This document shows positions 44,709 to 54,403 of a stretch of 64,000 bases of DNA, in pieces. This DNA is from Platanthera guangdongensis (Eukaryota > Streptophyta > Magnoliopsida > Asparagales > Orchidaceae), in contig CM077167.1 of NCBI GenBank assembly GCA_039583875.1, positions 149,995,010 to 150,059,009 of the forward strand. Reading direction: 5' to 3'. Position 1 is the first letter of the stretch, and each line of letters starts with the position of its first letter. Below the pieces are notes generated by a model. That model made no database searches. It worked only from the letters and a program-made list of their open reading frames with translations, and was not told the origin of the DNA. Made by a program: the position numbers and the translations under genes.

Positions 44709-46244
44709 TGTTGGAACCCTAGTTCTGATTTGGGCAAGGATCACTATTAGGTTTGTTTAGTTTTACCCATCATGTATAGCCAGGGTCATGGTTGTGTCCT
44801 AGAGTCTAGGCCAAGTCCACATCATCACATGGACCAGCATTCAACAGACTGCCAGAGACTCAAGCATTTGTGTCGACACACAAGACTTGTGTCGACACAC
44901 CAGACAGCCAGACTGTGTCGACACTAGAAGCAATTATGTCGACACTTCAGCAAGGTTGTGTCGACACCAGAAGGCAGACTATATCGACAACAGAAGCAAA
45001 TGTGTCGACACTTCGGAAAGGCTGTGTCGACACCAGCAGCCAGATTATGTCGACACACAGGACTTGTGTCGACACACTAGAAGCCAGATTGTGTCGACAC
45101 ACAAAGAACATCTATCGACATCAACTGTGTCGACACAAGAAGCCATTGTGTCGACACACAGGACTTGTGTCGACACATTCCACAGAAGCTGTGTCGACAC
45201 CAGCAGTTAAAGAAGAACTGTTGACTCAGCTTGACGAACTCCAAGCTCAGGTCGACGATCGTTGAACTCAAGACAGCTCGACAAAATAAGAAACTGAGCT
45301 CGACGATTTGCAAGCCCCGGTCGACGAATTCTGTGCATTTATTCTAAGCCTATTTATTTACAGCTGACAGAATTTATGCCTTAATTAAAGGAGATTACAA
45401 CTATCAGAATTAATGATATATATTCTTATGAATATAGCCGTTTGGAGGCTGCATTAATTATGGATTGAATCAGGATTTAATACTAATTGATTCCCAAAGA
45501 AATTACCATTTCTCAGGAATGATTCAGCCGTCTTTAAGAGAAATGAATTCAAATGTTTGAATGAGACCGACAAGAGATATAATAAGAAATATAGATACAA
45601 AGATATACACACAGAGATACATAGAACACAGCAGTGTGTAGAGACACGGTGAAGGCATTCCTTTTTACAGAGAAGGAGGAACTCTGCATCAATCCATATA
45701 CTATCAGAGTTTCTCATCTGCTCCAGGCTTCTCAAGAGACACACAATCAATATCAGTCTAAGAAGCTTGCTGCAGACATCATTAATCTGAAGGCCTATCA
45801 CACTGAAGCAAAGCTCCATCTTCCTGAACCATTCCACATCTCAGGGGGAGCCTTTTGCTAACATCAAATCCACATAAGTCTTCTCAGTTGTATATTGAGA
45901 AAGAGAAGACATAATCATGTCTCATCCCCCCACTGTATAAAGGGTTATAACTCCCTTCAAAAGTTAACCCCCTTGGTTGCAAGTCTCCTGATCAAAATAC
46001 TTGAGGATTGGTTTTTGATCACCTGATCAAAAGCTCATTGGTGTCAGACACCTGATCAAAAACCTGAGTGGATTCCTACCAGGGTGGTAGAAGAATGGAT
46101 GTACCTAGGTTGGGGAATCAGTATAAATCCTTGTGTCTTCCGTGTTGCTTGATTTCTTGCTTTATATTTGTGCTGTGATTTTTTGTTCTAAGAATATAGA
46201 TATAACTCTACCTAGTGCAAGTTAAGATCTATCCCTACCTTTCA
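44709..46244 (+). repeat. 5' LTR of the gag-only Copia
   Basis: Contains an array of about 16 GTGTCGACAC words at 44870-45200, then TCGACGAT words to about 45340, and a TATA box GTATAAAGG at about 45936-45944 well downstream of the array. The array therefore lies in U3. Frames of 107 and 131 residues crossing the array are repeat by-products. Confidence 0.88.
44870..45200. repeat. GTGTCGACAC palindrome array (copy in 5' LTR)
   Basis: About 16 copies of the perfect 10-base palindrome or one-base variants, spaced mostly 18-27 bases apart, with variable spacers such as AGAAGC, CAGCAG and GGACTT. Each contains a GTCGAC core. Confidence 0.9.
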
Positions 46245-46246
46245 AT

Positions 46247-46258
46247 TGGTATCAGAGG
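46247..46258 (+). promoter_or_regulatory. Primer binding site of the gag-only Copia
   Basis: TGGTATCAGAGG, two bases after the LTR end TTTCA. Confidence 0.9.
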
Positions 46259-47582
46259 GAGGTTTTCTTGGTTGTATAGACTAACATCTGAACCAAAACG
46301 ATCTGATAGATCTTATACATCTTTAGAGTTTATCATTGCACAAAATGAAGATTTTTCAAGCACTAGACCTCCTATGTGCAATATTGATAAGCTTGCACTA
46401 TGGAAGACAAGGATTAGGTTTTATATAAACTCTATTGATGAAAACATTTTTAATTCCATTTTGACAGGACCAACTCAACCTCAGGAAACATCGAGTATCA
46501 ATATTGTTCCATCATCTCAATGGACAGATGCCTAGAAAAGGATGAAGATTGCTGATTCACAAGCAATGAACATACTTGCACAATCAATATCTGATGACAT
46601 TTTTTCGGAAGTTGCTGAATGTTCATCTGCAAAAGATATGTGGGACTCCCTCAAGCAATGGTTGCAGGATCAGCTAAAGGAAGAAAATGTGAAGCTGAAA
46701 CTTGGAGTGACTCTGAAGCTTCTTCCTGTACAACTGATGATGAAGAAGAGTCAAGAGCAAGAGAGTTCTGCTTAATGACAATAAATGCCTCTTGCAGCAA
46801 CCTTGATGAAGAATCAGACTCTGATGAAGAATCAGAATATGAATCAAAAGAAGATCAGGTAATCTCTACCCTTGATCTTTCAACAGAAGAATTTAAAACT
46901 GATTTTAAATTATTATGTAAAGACTTAATTCAATCCGAGAAGGAAATAAAACTTCTCAGAGAGAAATTAAATACTGTATCTTTTGAAAATATAAAACTCA
47001 AAGAAGATTTAAAAAAGGCTCTTGAACTAATAAGTTATTTAGAATCAATTAAAGGAAAAGATAAATTAAAGGAAATAGATAAAATTACTGAAGAATTACA
47101 AAAGAATAAATCAAATCAATTTAAAAATTTTCAGAAATTTTTTGTTCAAAATAATTCGTCGAACCGAGATCGACGAAAACAACATCATTCGTCGAACAAA
47201 TCTCGACGAACTATGAACAAAGATGTCAATCTTAACTGGTCAGGAATCTTTTCTCGACGAAATAAATATGTTTCGTCAAACAGAGGTCGACGAAAATGGA
47301 ATAGAGAAAACAATTTCCATTATTCTCTGAGCAGAGATCGACGATCTCAATACCATTCGTCGAACTGAGTTCGACGAAATGACCTTAATTCGTCGAACTC
47401 AAGAGTCCAAAATAGAAATTTTTATCAAACTCAATATTTTAAAAATCCTTTTTCTGAGTGGATAATCCCTCCTAGGAAATATCATCCACTTGGTTATGAA
47501 AGTCAACCTGGATATTCTTTTATTTCCAATTATTATAAAAGAGAACGAAGACCCAAGGTAATCTGGGTCCAGAATTTCTAAC
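46259..47582 (+). pseudogene. Gag-like protein of the non-autonomous Copia with SSNRxRR repeats
   Basis: Reading from just after the primer site: STRPPMCNIDKLALWKTRI, YINSIDENIFNSILTGP, then a TAG at about 46533, DSQAMNILAQSISDDIF and SSAKDMWDSLKQW; these are the Copia gag pattern (LWK, AxNxLxxxIS, AKxMWDxL). A shift near 46690 leads to an acidic part (SDEESEYESKEDQ), a long charged coiled-coil-like stretch (KDLIQSEKEIKLLREKLN, ENIKLKEDLKKALELI), then an Arg/Ser/Asn-rich tail with repeated SSNRxRRK words encoded by TTCGTCGAAC and CGACGA palindromes, and a final RPKVIWVQNF with stop at 47582. No zinc knuckle is seen; the basic tail could replace it in RNA binding, which is inference. Confidence 0.72.
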
Positions 47583-47929
47583 TTCTCTTTGCAGGAAAAG
47601 ACTTCAGTCTCAGCCAATACACAGAATAAATCAATGGCTGTATAGCGAGAGATTGATTGAAAGGCTACAGTAGTAGAGAGAGACTGTTTATTCTAATAGA
47701 TCATAAAATCTACTCAAATTAGGGGCAAGGAATGTGTGCAAGGAAAAGTAATTAGGGAGAAGTTTTTGTTTGCTTGGATGGATGCAGTATTAGCTATATT
47801 TTATTTATTTTATTTTAAAAGCACCCATGTACATCTGCTGAACATTCTTATAAATCAGGCAGATTGTTTTTGCTTTGCATTGTTATTTATTTTTATGTAA
47901 ATAGTGTCCTCACCCAAATAGGGGGAGAT
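47583..47929 (+). other. Non-coding stretch before the 3' LTR of the gag-only Copia
   Basis: No frame of interest. AT-rich sequence ends in the polypurine tract GGGGGAGAT at 47921-47929. In autonomous relatives the whole pol gene would lie between the gag end and this tract. Confidence 0.6.
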
Positions 47930-49469
47930 TGTTGGAACCCTAGTTCTGATTTGGGTAAGGATCACTATTAGGTTTGTTTAGTTTGACCCATCATGTATAG
48001 CCAGGGTCATGGTTGTGTCCTAAAGTCTAGGCCAAGTCCACATCATCACATGGACTAGCATTCAACAAACTGCCAGAGACTCAAGCATTTGTGTCGACAC
48101 ACAGGACTTGTGTCGACACACCAGACAACAAGGCTATGTCGACACCAGAAGCAATTGTGTCGACACTTCAGCAAGGCTGTGTTGACACCAGAAGGCAGAC
48201 TGTGTCGACACTAGAAGCAAATGTGTCGACACTTTGGAAAGGCTGTGTCGACACCAGCAGCCAGATTGTGTCGACACACCAGAAGCCAGATTGTGTCGAC
48301 ACACAGGACTTGTGTCGACACACAAAGAACATCTGTCGACATCAACTGTGTCGACACTAGAAGCCATTATGTCGACACACAGGACTTGTGTCGACACATT
48401 CCACAGAAGCTGTGTCGACACCAGAAGTTAAAGAAAAGCTGTTGACTCAGCTTGACGAACTCCAAGCTCAGGTCGACGATCGCTGAACTCAAGACAGCTC
48501 GACGAAATAGGAAACTGAGCTCGACGATTTGCAAGCCCCGGTCGATGAATTCTGTGCATTTATTCCAGGCCTATTTATTTACAGCTGGCAGTATTAATTA
48601 AGGCTTAATTAAAAGAGATTATAGCTATCAGAATTAATGCTATATATTCTTATGAATATAGCCATTTGGAGGCTGCATTAATTATGGATTGAATCAGGAT
48701 TTAATGCTAATTGATTCCCAAAGAAATTACCATTTCTCGGGAATGATTCAGCCGTCTTCAAGAGAAATGAATTCAAATGTTTGAATGAGACAGACAAGAG
48801 ATATAACAAGAAATATAGATACAGAGATATACACACAGAGATACACAGAACACAGCAGTGTGTAGAGACACAGTGAAGGCATTCCATTTTACAGAGAAGG
48901 AGGAACTCTGCATCAATGCATATACTATCAAAGTTTCTCATCTGCTCCAGGATTCTCAAGAGACAGACAATCAATATCAGTCTAAGAAGCTTGCTGGAGA
49001 CATAATTAATCTGAAGGCCTATCACCCTGAAGCAAAGCTCCATCTTCCTAAACCATTGCACGTCTCAGGGGGGAGCCTTTTGCTAACATCAAAACCACAT
49101 AAGTCTTCTTAGTTGTACATTGAGAAAGTGAAGATAAAATCATCTCTCATCCTCCCATTGTATAAGGGGTTATAACTCCCTTCAAAAGTTAACCCCCTTG
49201 GTTTCAAGTCTCTTGATCAAAAGACTTGAGGATTGGTTTTTGAGCACCTGATCAAAAGCTCATTGGTGTCAGGCACCTGATCAAAAACCTGATTGGATTC
49301 CTACCAGGTTGGTAGAAGAGTGGATGTACCTAGGTTGGGGAACCACTATAAATCCTTGTGTCTTCTGTGTTGCTTGATTTCTTGCTTTATATTTGTGCTA
49401 TGATTTTCTGTTCTAAGAACATAGATATAACTCTAACTAGTGCAAGTTAAGACCCATCCCTACCTTTCA
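47930..49469 (+). repeat. 3' LTR of the gag-only Copia
   Basis: Homologous to 44709-46244 along its full length; includes its own palindrome array (48091-48422) and TATA-like GTATAAGGGG near 49159. Ends CCTACCTTTCA. Confidence 0.88.
48091..48422. repeat. GTGTCGACAC palindrome array (copy in 3' LTR)
   Basis: About 16 copies with the same order of spacers as in the 5' LTR, with some copies gained or lost (for example an AACAAGG spacer replaces a unit near 48128). Confidence 0.9.
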
Positions 49470-50326
49470 CTATACACTAGGCTTCGACCTATATGGCTGC
49501 GAGGAAGTTGAGACCTACAAGGGTATCCCTCTGCGATAGCTGGTCCATGAGGGTCTGCAGGCCCATATGCGAGCTATGGATCTCCACCACATGGTGGTCC
49601 ACCATAACTTTAACCTCAGCAACCTCCTCCAGAAGGTCGAGCAAGCACGCGACGTCACCAAGGACAAGGTTGTCGACCTGGCGAGGCAGTTCAGCAATGC
49701 TGAGAATCTTCTCACCCAGGCTGCCGACGGACTGGTAAGTGTCGGGCTATTGCCTATCCTTCTCCCTTAGGATTTTTTTTCTCTGTCATTGATGTACTTT
49801 TTCTTATCAAGATGCCAAGGTTTCTGGGTAGTTGCGGGCTCGCGCCGCCAGGCAGGAGGTGGAGATTGACCAGCTGCGCGCTCGCCTTGCCGAGCTGGAG
49901 GGGACGAATGCGAAGCTGATGGAGTAGAACACAAGCCACTGCCGCGAGGTCCGCCGCCAGGCGAAGATCTTATTCCCAGCTCACAATGTCAAGCCCAGCT
50001 CCCCTACAAGAGCCCGAGGATCTTCGGCGAGGCTGACATCGCTGAGAGGCTGCAGATTAACTCCATCCAAACTGCCGAATGTACCCTACAGATAATGAAG
50101 GATACAAGAGTGCTGGTGGAGGGTTGCGAGGAGATCTCAATCCGGGACCTGATGCTGAGTCTATTGTCGGCGACGCTGCCCAGCAAGAAGGAGGATAGCC
50201 TTGACGCGCTCTTCGGGAAGTGCTTCTAGGACCTGTCTGGCGGAGAGGGGGAGGATCACCAATCTGGCAAGGGGGGCAAGGGCTAGTCATGTACTTTTCT
50301 TTTTGTAGTCTCGCCGAGGCGAGCTC

Positions 50327-53300
50327 TGATGAAGCCCGCGAACAAACTCTTATGTGGGTGGTTGGTTCGATGAGTCGAACGTCGCTGGATTGCTTAGGTA
50401 GGCAAGTGCACCTATCGCAAGTAATATAGAATATTCAGAGGGAATATCCAGATCGTAAATTTCCCGGGAACGGGTTGATTATCCCTACTGCTCCGAAAGC
50501 ACTATTATTTTACCGAAATAGTAAGTTGTTGATTTTAACTAAAATAAGGCGGAAATAGATTAAGATTAAAGACGATGAAGAGATAACACTCGGTATCGAA
50601 TTACGTTAGGATTAAAAATAGATTTGAATAACTAGAGATCTAAAGCTTCAATTTAATTAAAGCCGAAACTTGGCCGTGGAGGTTCCAAAATAATGAGCTC
50701 ACCTATCTCTAGGAATATCACTCACTTGGACATTAAGGCTATTCGATCGGGCTCTCGTTCGACGAAGGATTCCTCTTAATGCCCGCAGTATGCTAAGAAC
50801 CCCGCTATTGGGTGGGGAACCCAATCCGGTAGAGTTAGCGAGCCTCCTCTCTCGAGGGTTAGTGCGGAACTCTCTTTACCCAGGGGTGATCAGTCCATAT
50901 GCACGACCTCTCGGCTAGCTAGCGTATGGATAACGAAAATAGAGCCCACACATCGATATGTGGTTCTACGCGTCGTTAACCCGGGATAAACCTTAAGTTT
51001 TTAATTAAATAGAAAAATAAGACCTTTAGTTCTTTAAAACATTGTAATACCCCAAACCTCTTCGATAACGAGGGCCAAAAGCGATTAGCGACTCATCGGA
51101 ATGGGGATAGCTTATAAGTTTGATTAGGCGAGCGTTCTAAACTATTCGCTGAAGGGTTATAAAGATAATAAGAAGAAAAGCAAGATAACCTAATATTAGA
51201 AAAGTTACTATAAATAAAACACACCCACACTCATCCAAACACATAATGAAGAGACAGAAATATAACTAAGTTACAAGTAACAGAAAATTGCATAATTGAA
51301 ATTGCAAGTTCCACTCAAACGAGTGGGCAGGACATATAAGCTGAAAATTTGCAAGTCCTAATCAAACGAGTAGGACTGAAATGAAAGCAAGTCCTGCTCA
51401 AATGAGTAGGCGGAAATAAATGCGATTACAAGTCCTTCTCAAATAATTACTGGGAAATAAAGTCCGGCCATTTAACTCCTAGCGAGTAGGCGGAAGATAA
51501 AAACCTGCCATTTAACTCAAATGAGTAGGCCGTAAATAAAAGCTGAAAATTACATGTCCTACTCAAATATTTACAGGGAAATAAAGTCCGGCCAATTAAC
51601 TCCTAGCGAGTAGGCGGAAGATAAAAAAACAATAAGTCCTACTTAAATAATGTCCAACCATTTAACTCCTACCGAGTAGGCGGAAGGTAAAAAACAACAA
51701 GTCCTACTTAAATAAAGTCCAGCCATTTAACTCTTAGCGAGTAGGAGAAAAATAAAAACCTGTCATTTAACTCAAATGAGTAGACGGTAAATAAAAGAAA
51801 CACACACTTGCTGAAATTAAAACACACACTTGCATTAATAAAAAAAACACACACACACATGACAAAAAATGAAATACTCACACTGCAGAAAGTAAATACT
51901 CACACTTGCAAATCCTACTCAAATGAGTAGGTGAAAAATTAAAGACACACCATTTAACTCTTAACGAGTACGTGGAAATAAATGCACACACGCACACACT
52001 CTACGTAACTGGAGAAAGCAATAAAACTTATCTCATACACGCAAGCACGCAGGCGAAAAAAATTAAGAAAAAGAAAGTTATCGAAAAATTAAAACAACTG
52101 CATTTCTACCGCCAGAATGCCGTAGAAATGCATAAAAAGTTGAAATAAAATTTTTTTGAGAAAAAATCTTTTTAAGTAATTGCGAAAATCAAAGTTGTTG
52201 AAAAATTAAAATAACACATTATACATTCTTATAGCTTTGTAAAACAGTTTAAAAAGTGGAAGAAAGCTAAAAAGAAGCAGCAGTTTTATAATCAAAATGA
52301 AGAAAAATCTAAGTTAAGAGGAATGAAAACCACCTTTTTATTGTTTTACAAGTTCATAAGAACGAATTTTGAAGCATAAAAATCCTAAGTCTAACCAATT
52401 CTAAAGAGTATGATAAGGAAAACGTCTATAATAACGGCTAGAAATTTTGAGAAAAATGAAAGTAAAACAAAAGGTTTTTCGATTTAAAACATAAATTTCG
52501 CAATTTTAACTCATACACGCACACACACAATATGAAAATGAAAACATAAATACATAAGATTGGTGAAAAGGGGGCCATTAGAGACATTTCAGAGCATGCA
52601 AGGATGAAAAACTAACGATTTTATTACAAAAGTAGTTGATTACAAGAGCCTAAACAAACAAACTTAAGAAGGAGGGGGGGGGGGAGTCCTTACATAGCAC
52701 TAAAGCAAGCTCCAAACAGTAGTCCTTGTCAACAAAATGGTTCAAAAATTTGGAACCCTTAACTCATACAGCAGCTGGCCTTCTATAGACAAAATTTTCC
52801 AAGTACACGCCCACTGACACGGGCGTGTCAGGGGGCGTGTCACTACTATTCAGATGGCGGCGGTGATTCGATTGGAGATTTGACATTGCAGCTGAAAACG
52901 CAGCGGTCACGCCCCATGTCACGGGCGTGATAATGGGCGTGTCGACACTATTCATCATCAAATTTCAGCGATTTGATGGCATTGTTGACTTCGGGAGGTC
53001 CACGTGGACGTCACGCCCTATGTAACGGGCGTGACTGTGGGCATGTCGGGGACGTTGAAGTGGGCGTCGTTTGCGCCGAAAAGTCGCCGGCGGCGGTTTT
53101 TCGGCCAGGTGGAGGAGTCACGCTCTAGGTCACGGGCGTGACTGGGGGCGTGTCAGCTTGGTCGACGATCGTCGAGCGAATTTCGTCGAGCTTGATTGTC
53201 ACGGCCATGGTCACGGGGCGTGTCAAATGACACGTGCATGACCGCGGGCGTGTCAGCTTGGTCAACGATCGTCGAGAGAATTTTGTCGAGCTTGAGTGTC

Positions 53301-53514
53301 ACGGCCTGGTCACGGGCGTGACCCAAAGTACACGGGCGTGTCAGGTCATTTTTTGACCTTTTCCTGAAAAATTTCGGAAAAATAAAATTAAGCTAAGTTA
53401 GGTAAATATTTACAAAAAGGAGCAATTTATTAAATAAAACTAACTAAAAAATGCAAATCTAAACTAAAATATCATAATAAAAACATAAAAAATGCGTATA
53501 TTTACAACTTATCA
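50327..53514 (-). repeat. Athila 3' LTR (3188 bp)
   Basis: The first 1.1 kb is collinear with 62857-64000 at a few percent divergence. Region 51300-51980 has repeated hairpin words of the type CCTACTC-AAAT-GAGTAGG (a clear copy at 51914-51931). A CA-repeat lies near 51846-51865. Region 52795-53340, in the sense U3, has GACACGGGCGTGTC words and two tandem copies of a unit with TCGACGATCGTCGAG. The sense strand has a purine-rich GAGGGTATT next to the terminus at 53515. Confidence 0.87.
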
Positions 53515-54403
53515 AATACCCTCATACTTAAGCTTTTTCTATTCCAGAGTAAAAGTTTGAGGTGAACTTATAAGGAATAAAAAAACTATAAGTTTAGCTA
53601 CTGCTTAATTAATTATAAGAGAAATCTAAATAAATATACGGGGTGTAAGATTTAAGTCCTAAAATTATGTAGATGATTTAAATAGCGCAACAGTTTTGGC
53701 CAAAAGACTTCTTGATGTAATCAAATAGAAAACAAAAATTGTAATGGTTAGATTAATGAAAATAGTTTGGAATTATATGTACTTTAGCTTATATGAGTTT
53801 TACTGGAAATAATTCAATTTACAAATTATGCTCTCAAAAAGATTTTTGAATTAATTCTAGAATCGTGAAATTGGTCAAGGGGGTTGATGTTGGTTTATGA
53901 AGAGGATTTGAAATTGAGGTGAGGTAGTTTTTTCTCGAACCTCCATTTTTTTTCTTTTGGATTATTAGGAAAATGAAATCTTATTTTCCTAATATCATTT
54001 TTTAACTTCATACTAAAAAATTGACCCAATGTATATGTGTAGGAGTAATGAATTTTATCCTCTTACTCCATAACATATAATCTTTTTGAATTATTGGGTG
54101 CCTATGTTTACAGAACGAAATCTTATTCCAATTGACATATGATCTTTTAAGGATAGAATTTTTATCATGATAGGTAAGTCATGATAAATAACAGGAGAAA
54201 AGAAAACTAGATTTTTAAATTAAAAACTTTTTTGAGAGCAACCTTAATAAATTGTACGTTTCAATTTTTCAGAAAGCTAAAAGTGAACATAATTGAATCC
54301 TATAGTCGTTATTTTCTAACATAATACACGTGCTCCTATCAATGAAAAATTAGAAGTAGTGCCTAAAACGAGTTCGCTATTTTTAACAAAGAATAATGAA
54401 TTC
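53515..54403 (-). other. Athila non-coding stretch between 3' LTR and nested solo LTR
   Basis: AT-rich, no frame longer than expected by chance and no domain. It contains the polypurine region next to the LTR end. Confidence 0.5.

Larger units (their letters stand above)
44709..49469 (+). mobile_element. Gag-only non-autonomous Copia (TR-GAG type)
   Basis: LTRs at 44709-46244 (1536 bp) and 47930-49469 (1540 bp), both TGTTGGAACC...CCTACCTTTCA, are a few percent diverged. Primer site and polypurine tract (GGGGGAGAT at 47921-47929) are in place. The 1.7-kb interior holds only a gag-like frame; protease, integrase, reverse transcriptase and RNase H are absent. Flanking 5-mers are CTATG and CTATA, a target duplication with one mismatch. 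It inserted in the Tat antisense ORF2. Elements with LTRs and gag only are known in plants and rely on other elements for enzymes. Confidence 0.82.
43421..50286 (+). pseudogene. Tat antisense ORF2 with Transposase_28-like domain, split by a Copia insertion
   Basis: The ATG at 43421 opens MGKTNPDADGRTKCAQHF. The domain reads TFYDDELMFPILHFEVGLRL, PLWPEIRQILKYYGAVPA, then TAA at 43706-43708 where relatives have Gln, then LNSNAIAMMVAFASYLRG, FNLTVFRKLFF, a one-base shift at the T run near 43805, and DVAYFMGSLIKVRKI, NHWMTKIAFIKGDLG-like words. This order (FPLP...Ixx LxYYGxxPAQLxPN...VFRxFF) fits the 'putative gypsy type transposon' (Transposase_28) family known from antisense genes of Tat elements. 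An intron probably starts at 44090 (GTATTG). After the insertion (44709-49469) the C-terminus resumes: NLSNLLQKVEQARDVTKDKV, an intron from GTAAGT near 49735, INSIQTAECTLQIMKDT, and a stop at 50284-50286. Confidence 0.62.
41041..50326 (-). mobile_element. Tat-lineage element, copy 3: 3' LTR and antisense genes, interrupted
   Basis: LTR at 41041-41821, then sense-strand purine tract AAAAAGAGCGGGGATTG just inside it, then two plus-strand (antisense) gene units ending at 50286. A gag-only Copia (44709-49469) sits inside the second gene, and an Athila element begins at 50327. The element's sense gag-pol would continue right of the Athila insertion, outside the window. Its left end lies in the SIRE-like element. 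Confidence 0.77.

Noticed and set aside
44870..45265. Frames of 107-131 residues across the palindrome array (Cys-Arg-His/Val-Asp-Thr repeats), similar at 48091-48445 and 55461-56388
   Set aside because: They are open in several frames on both strands because the repeat has no stop; they lack domains and lie in LTR U3.
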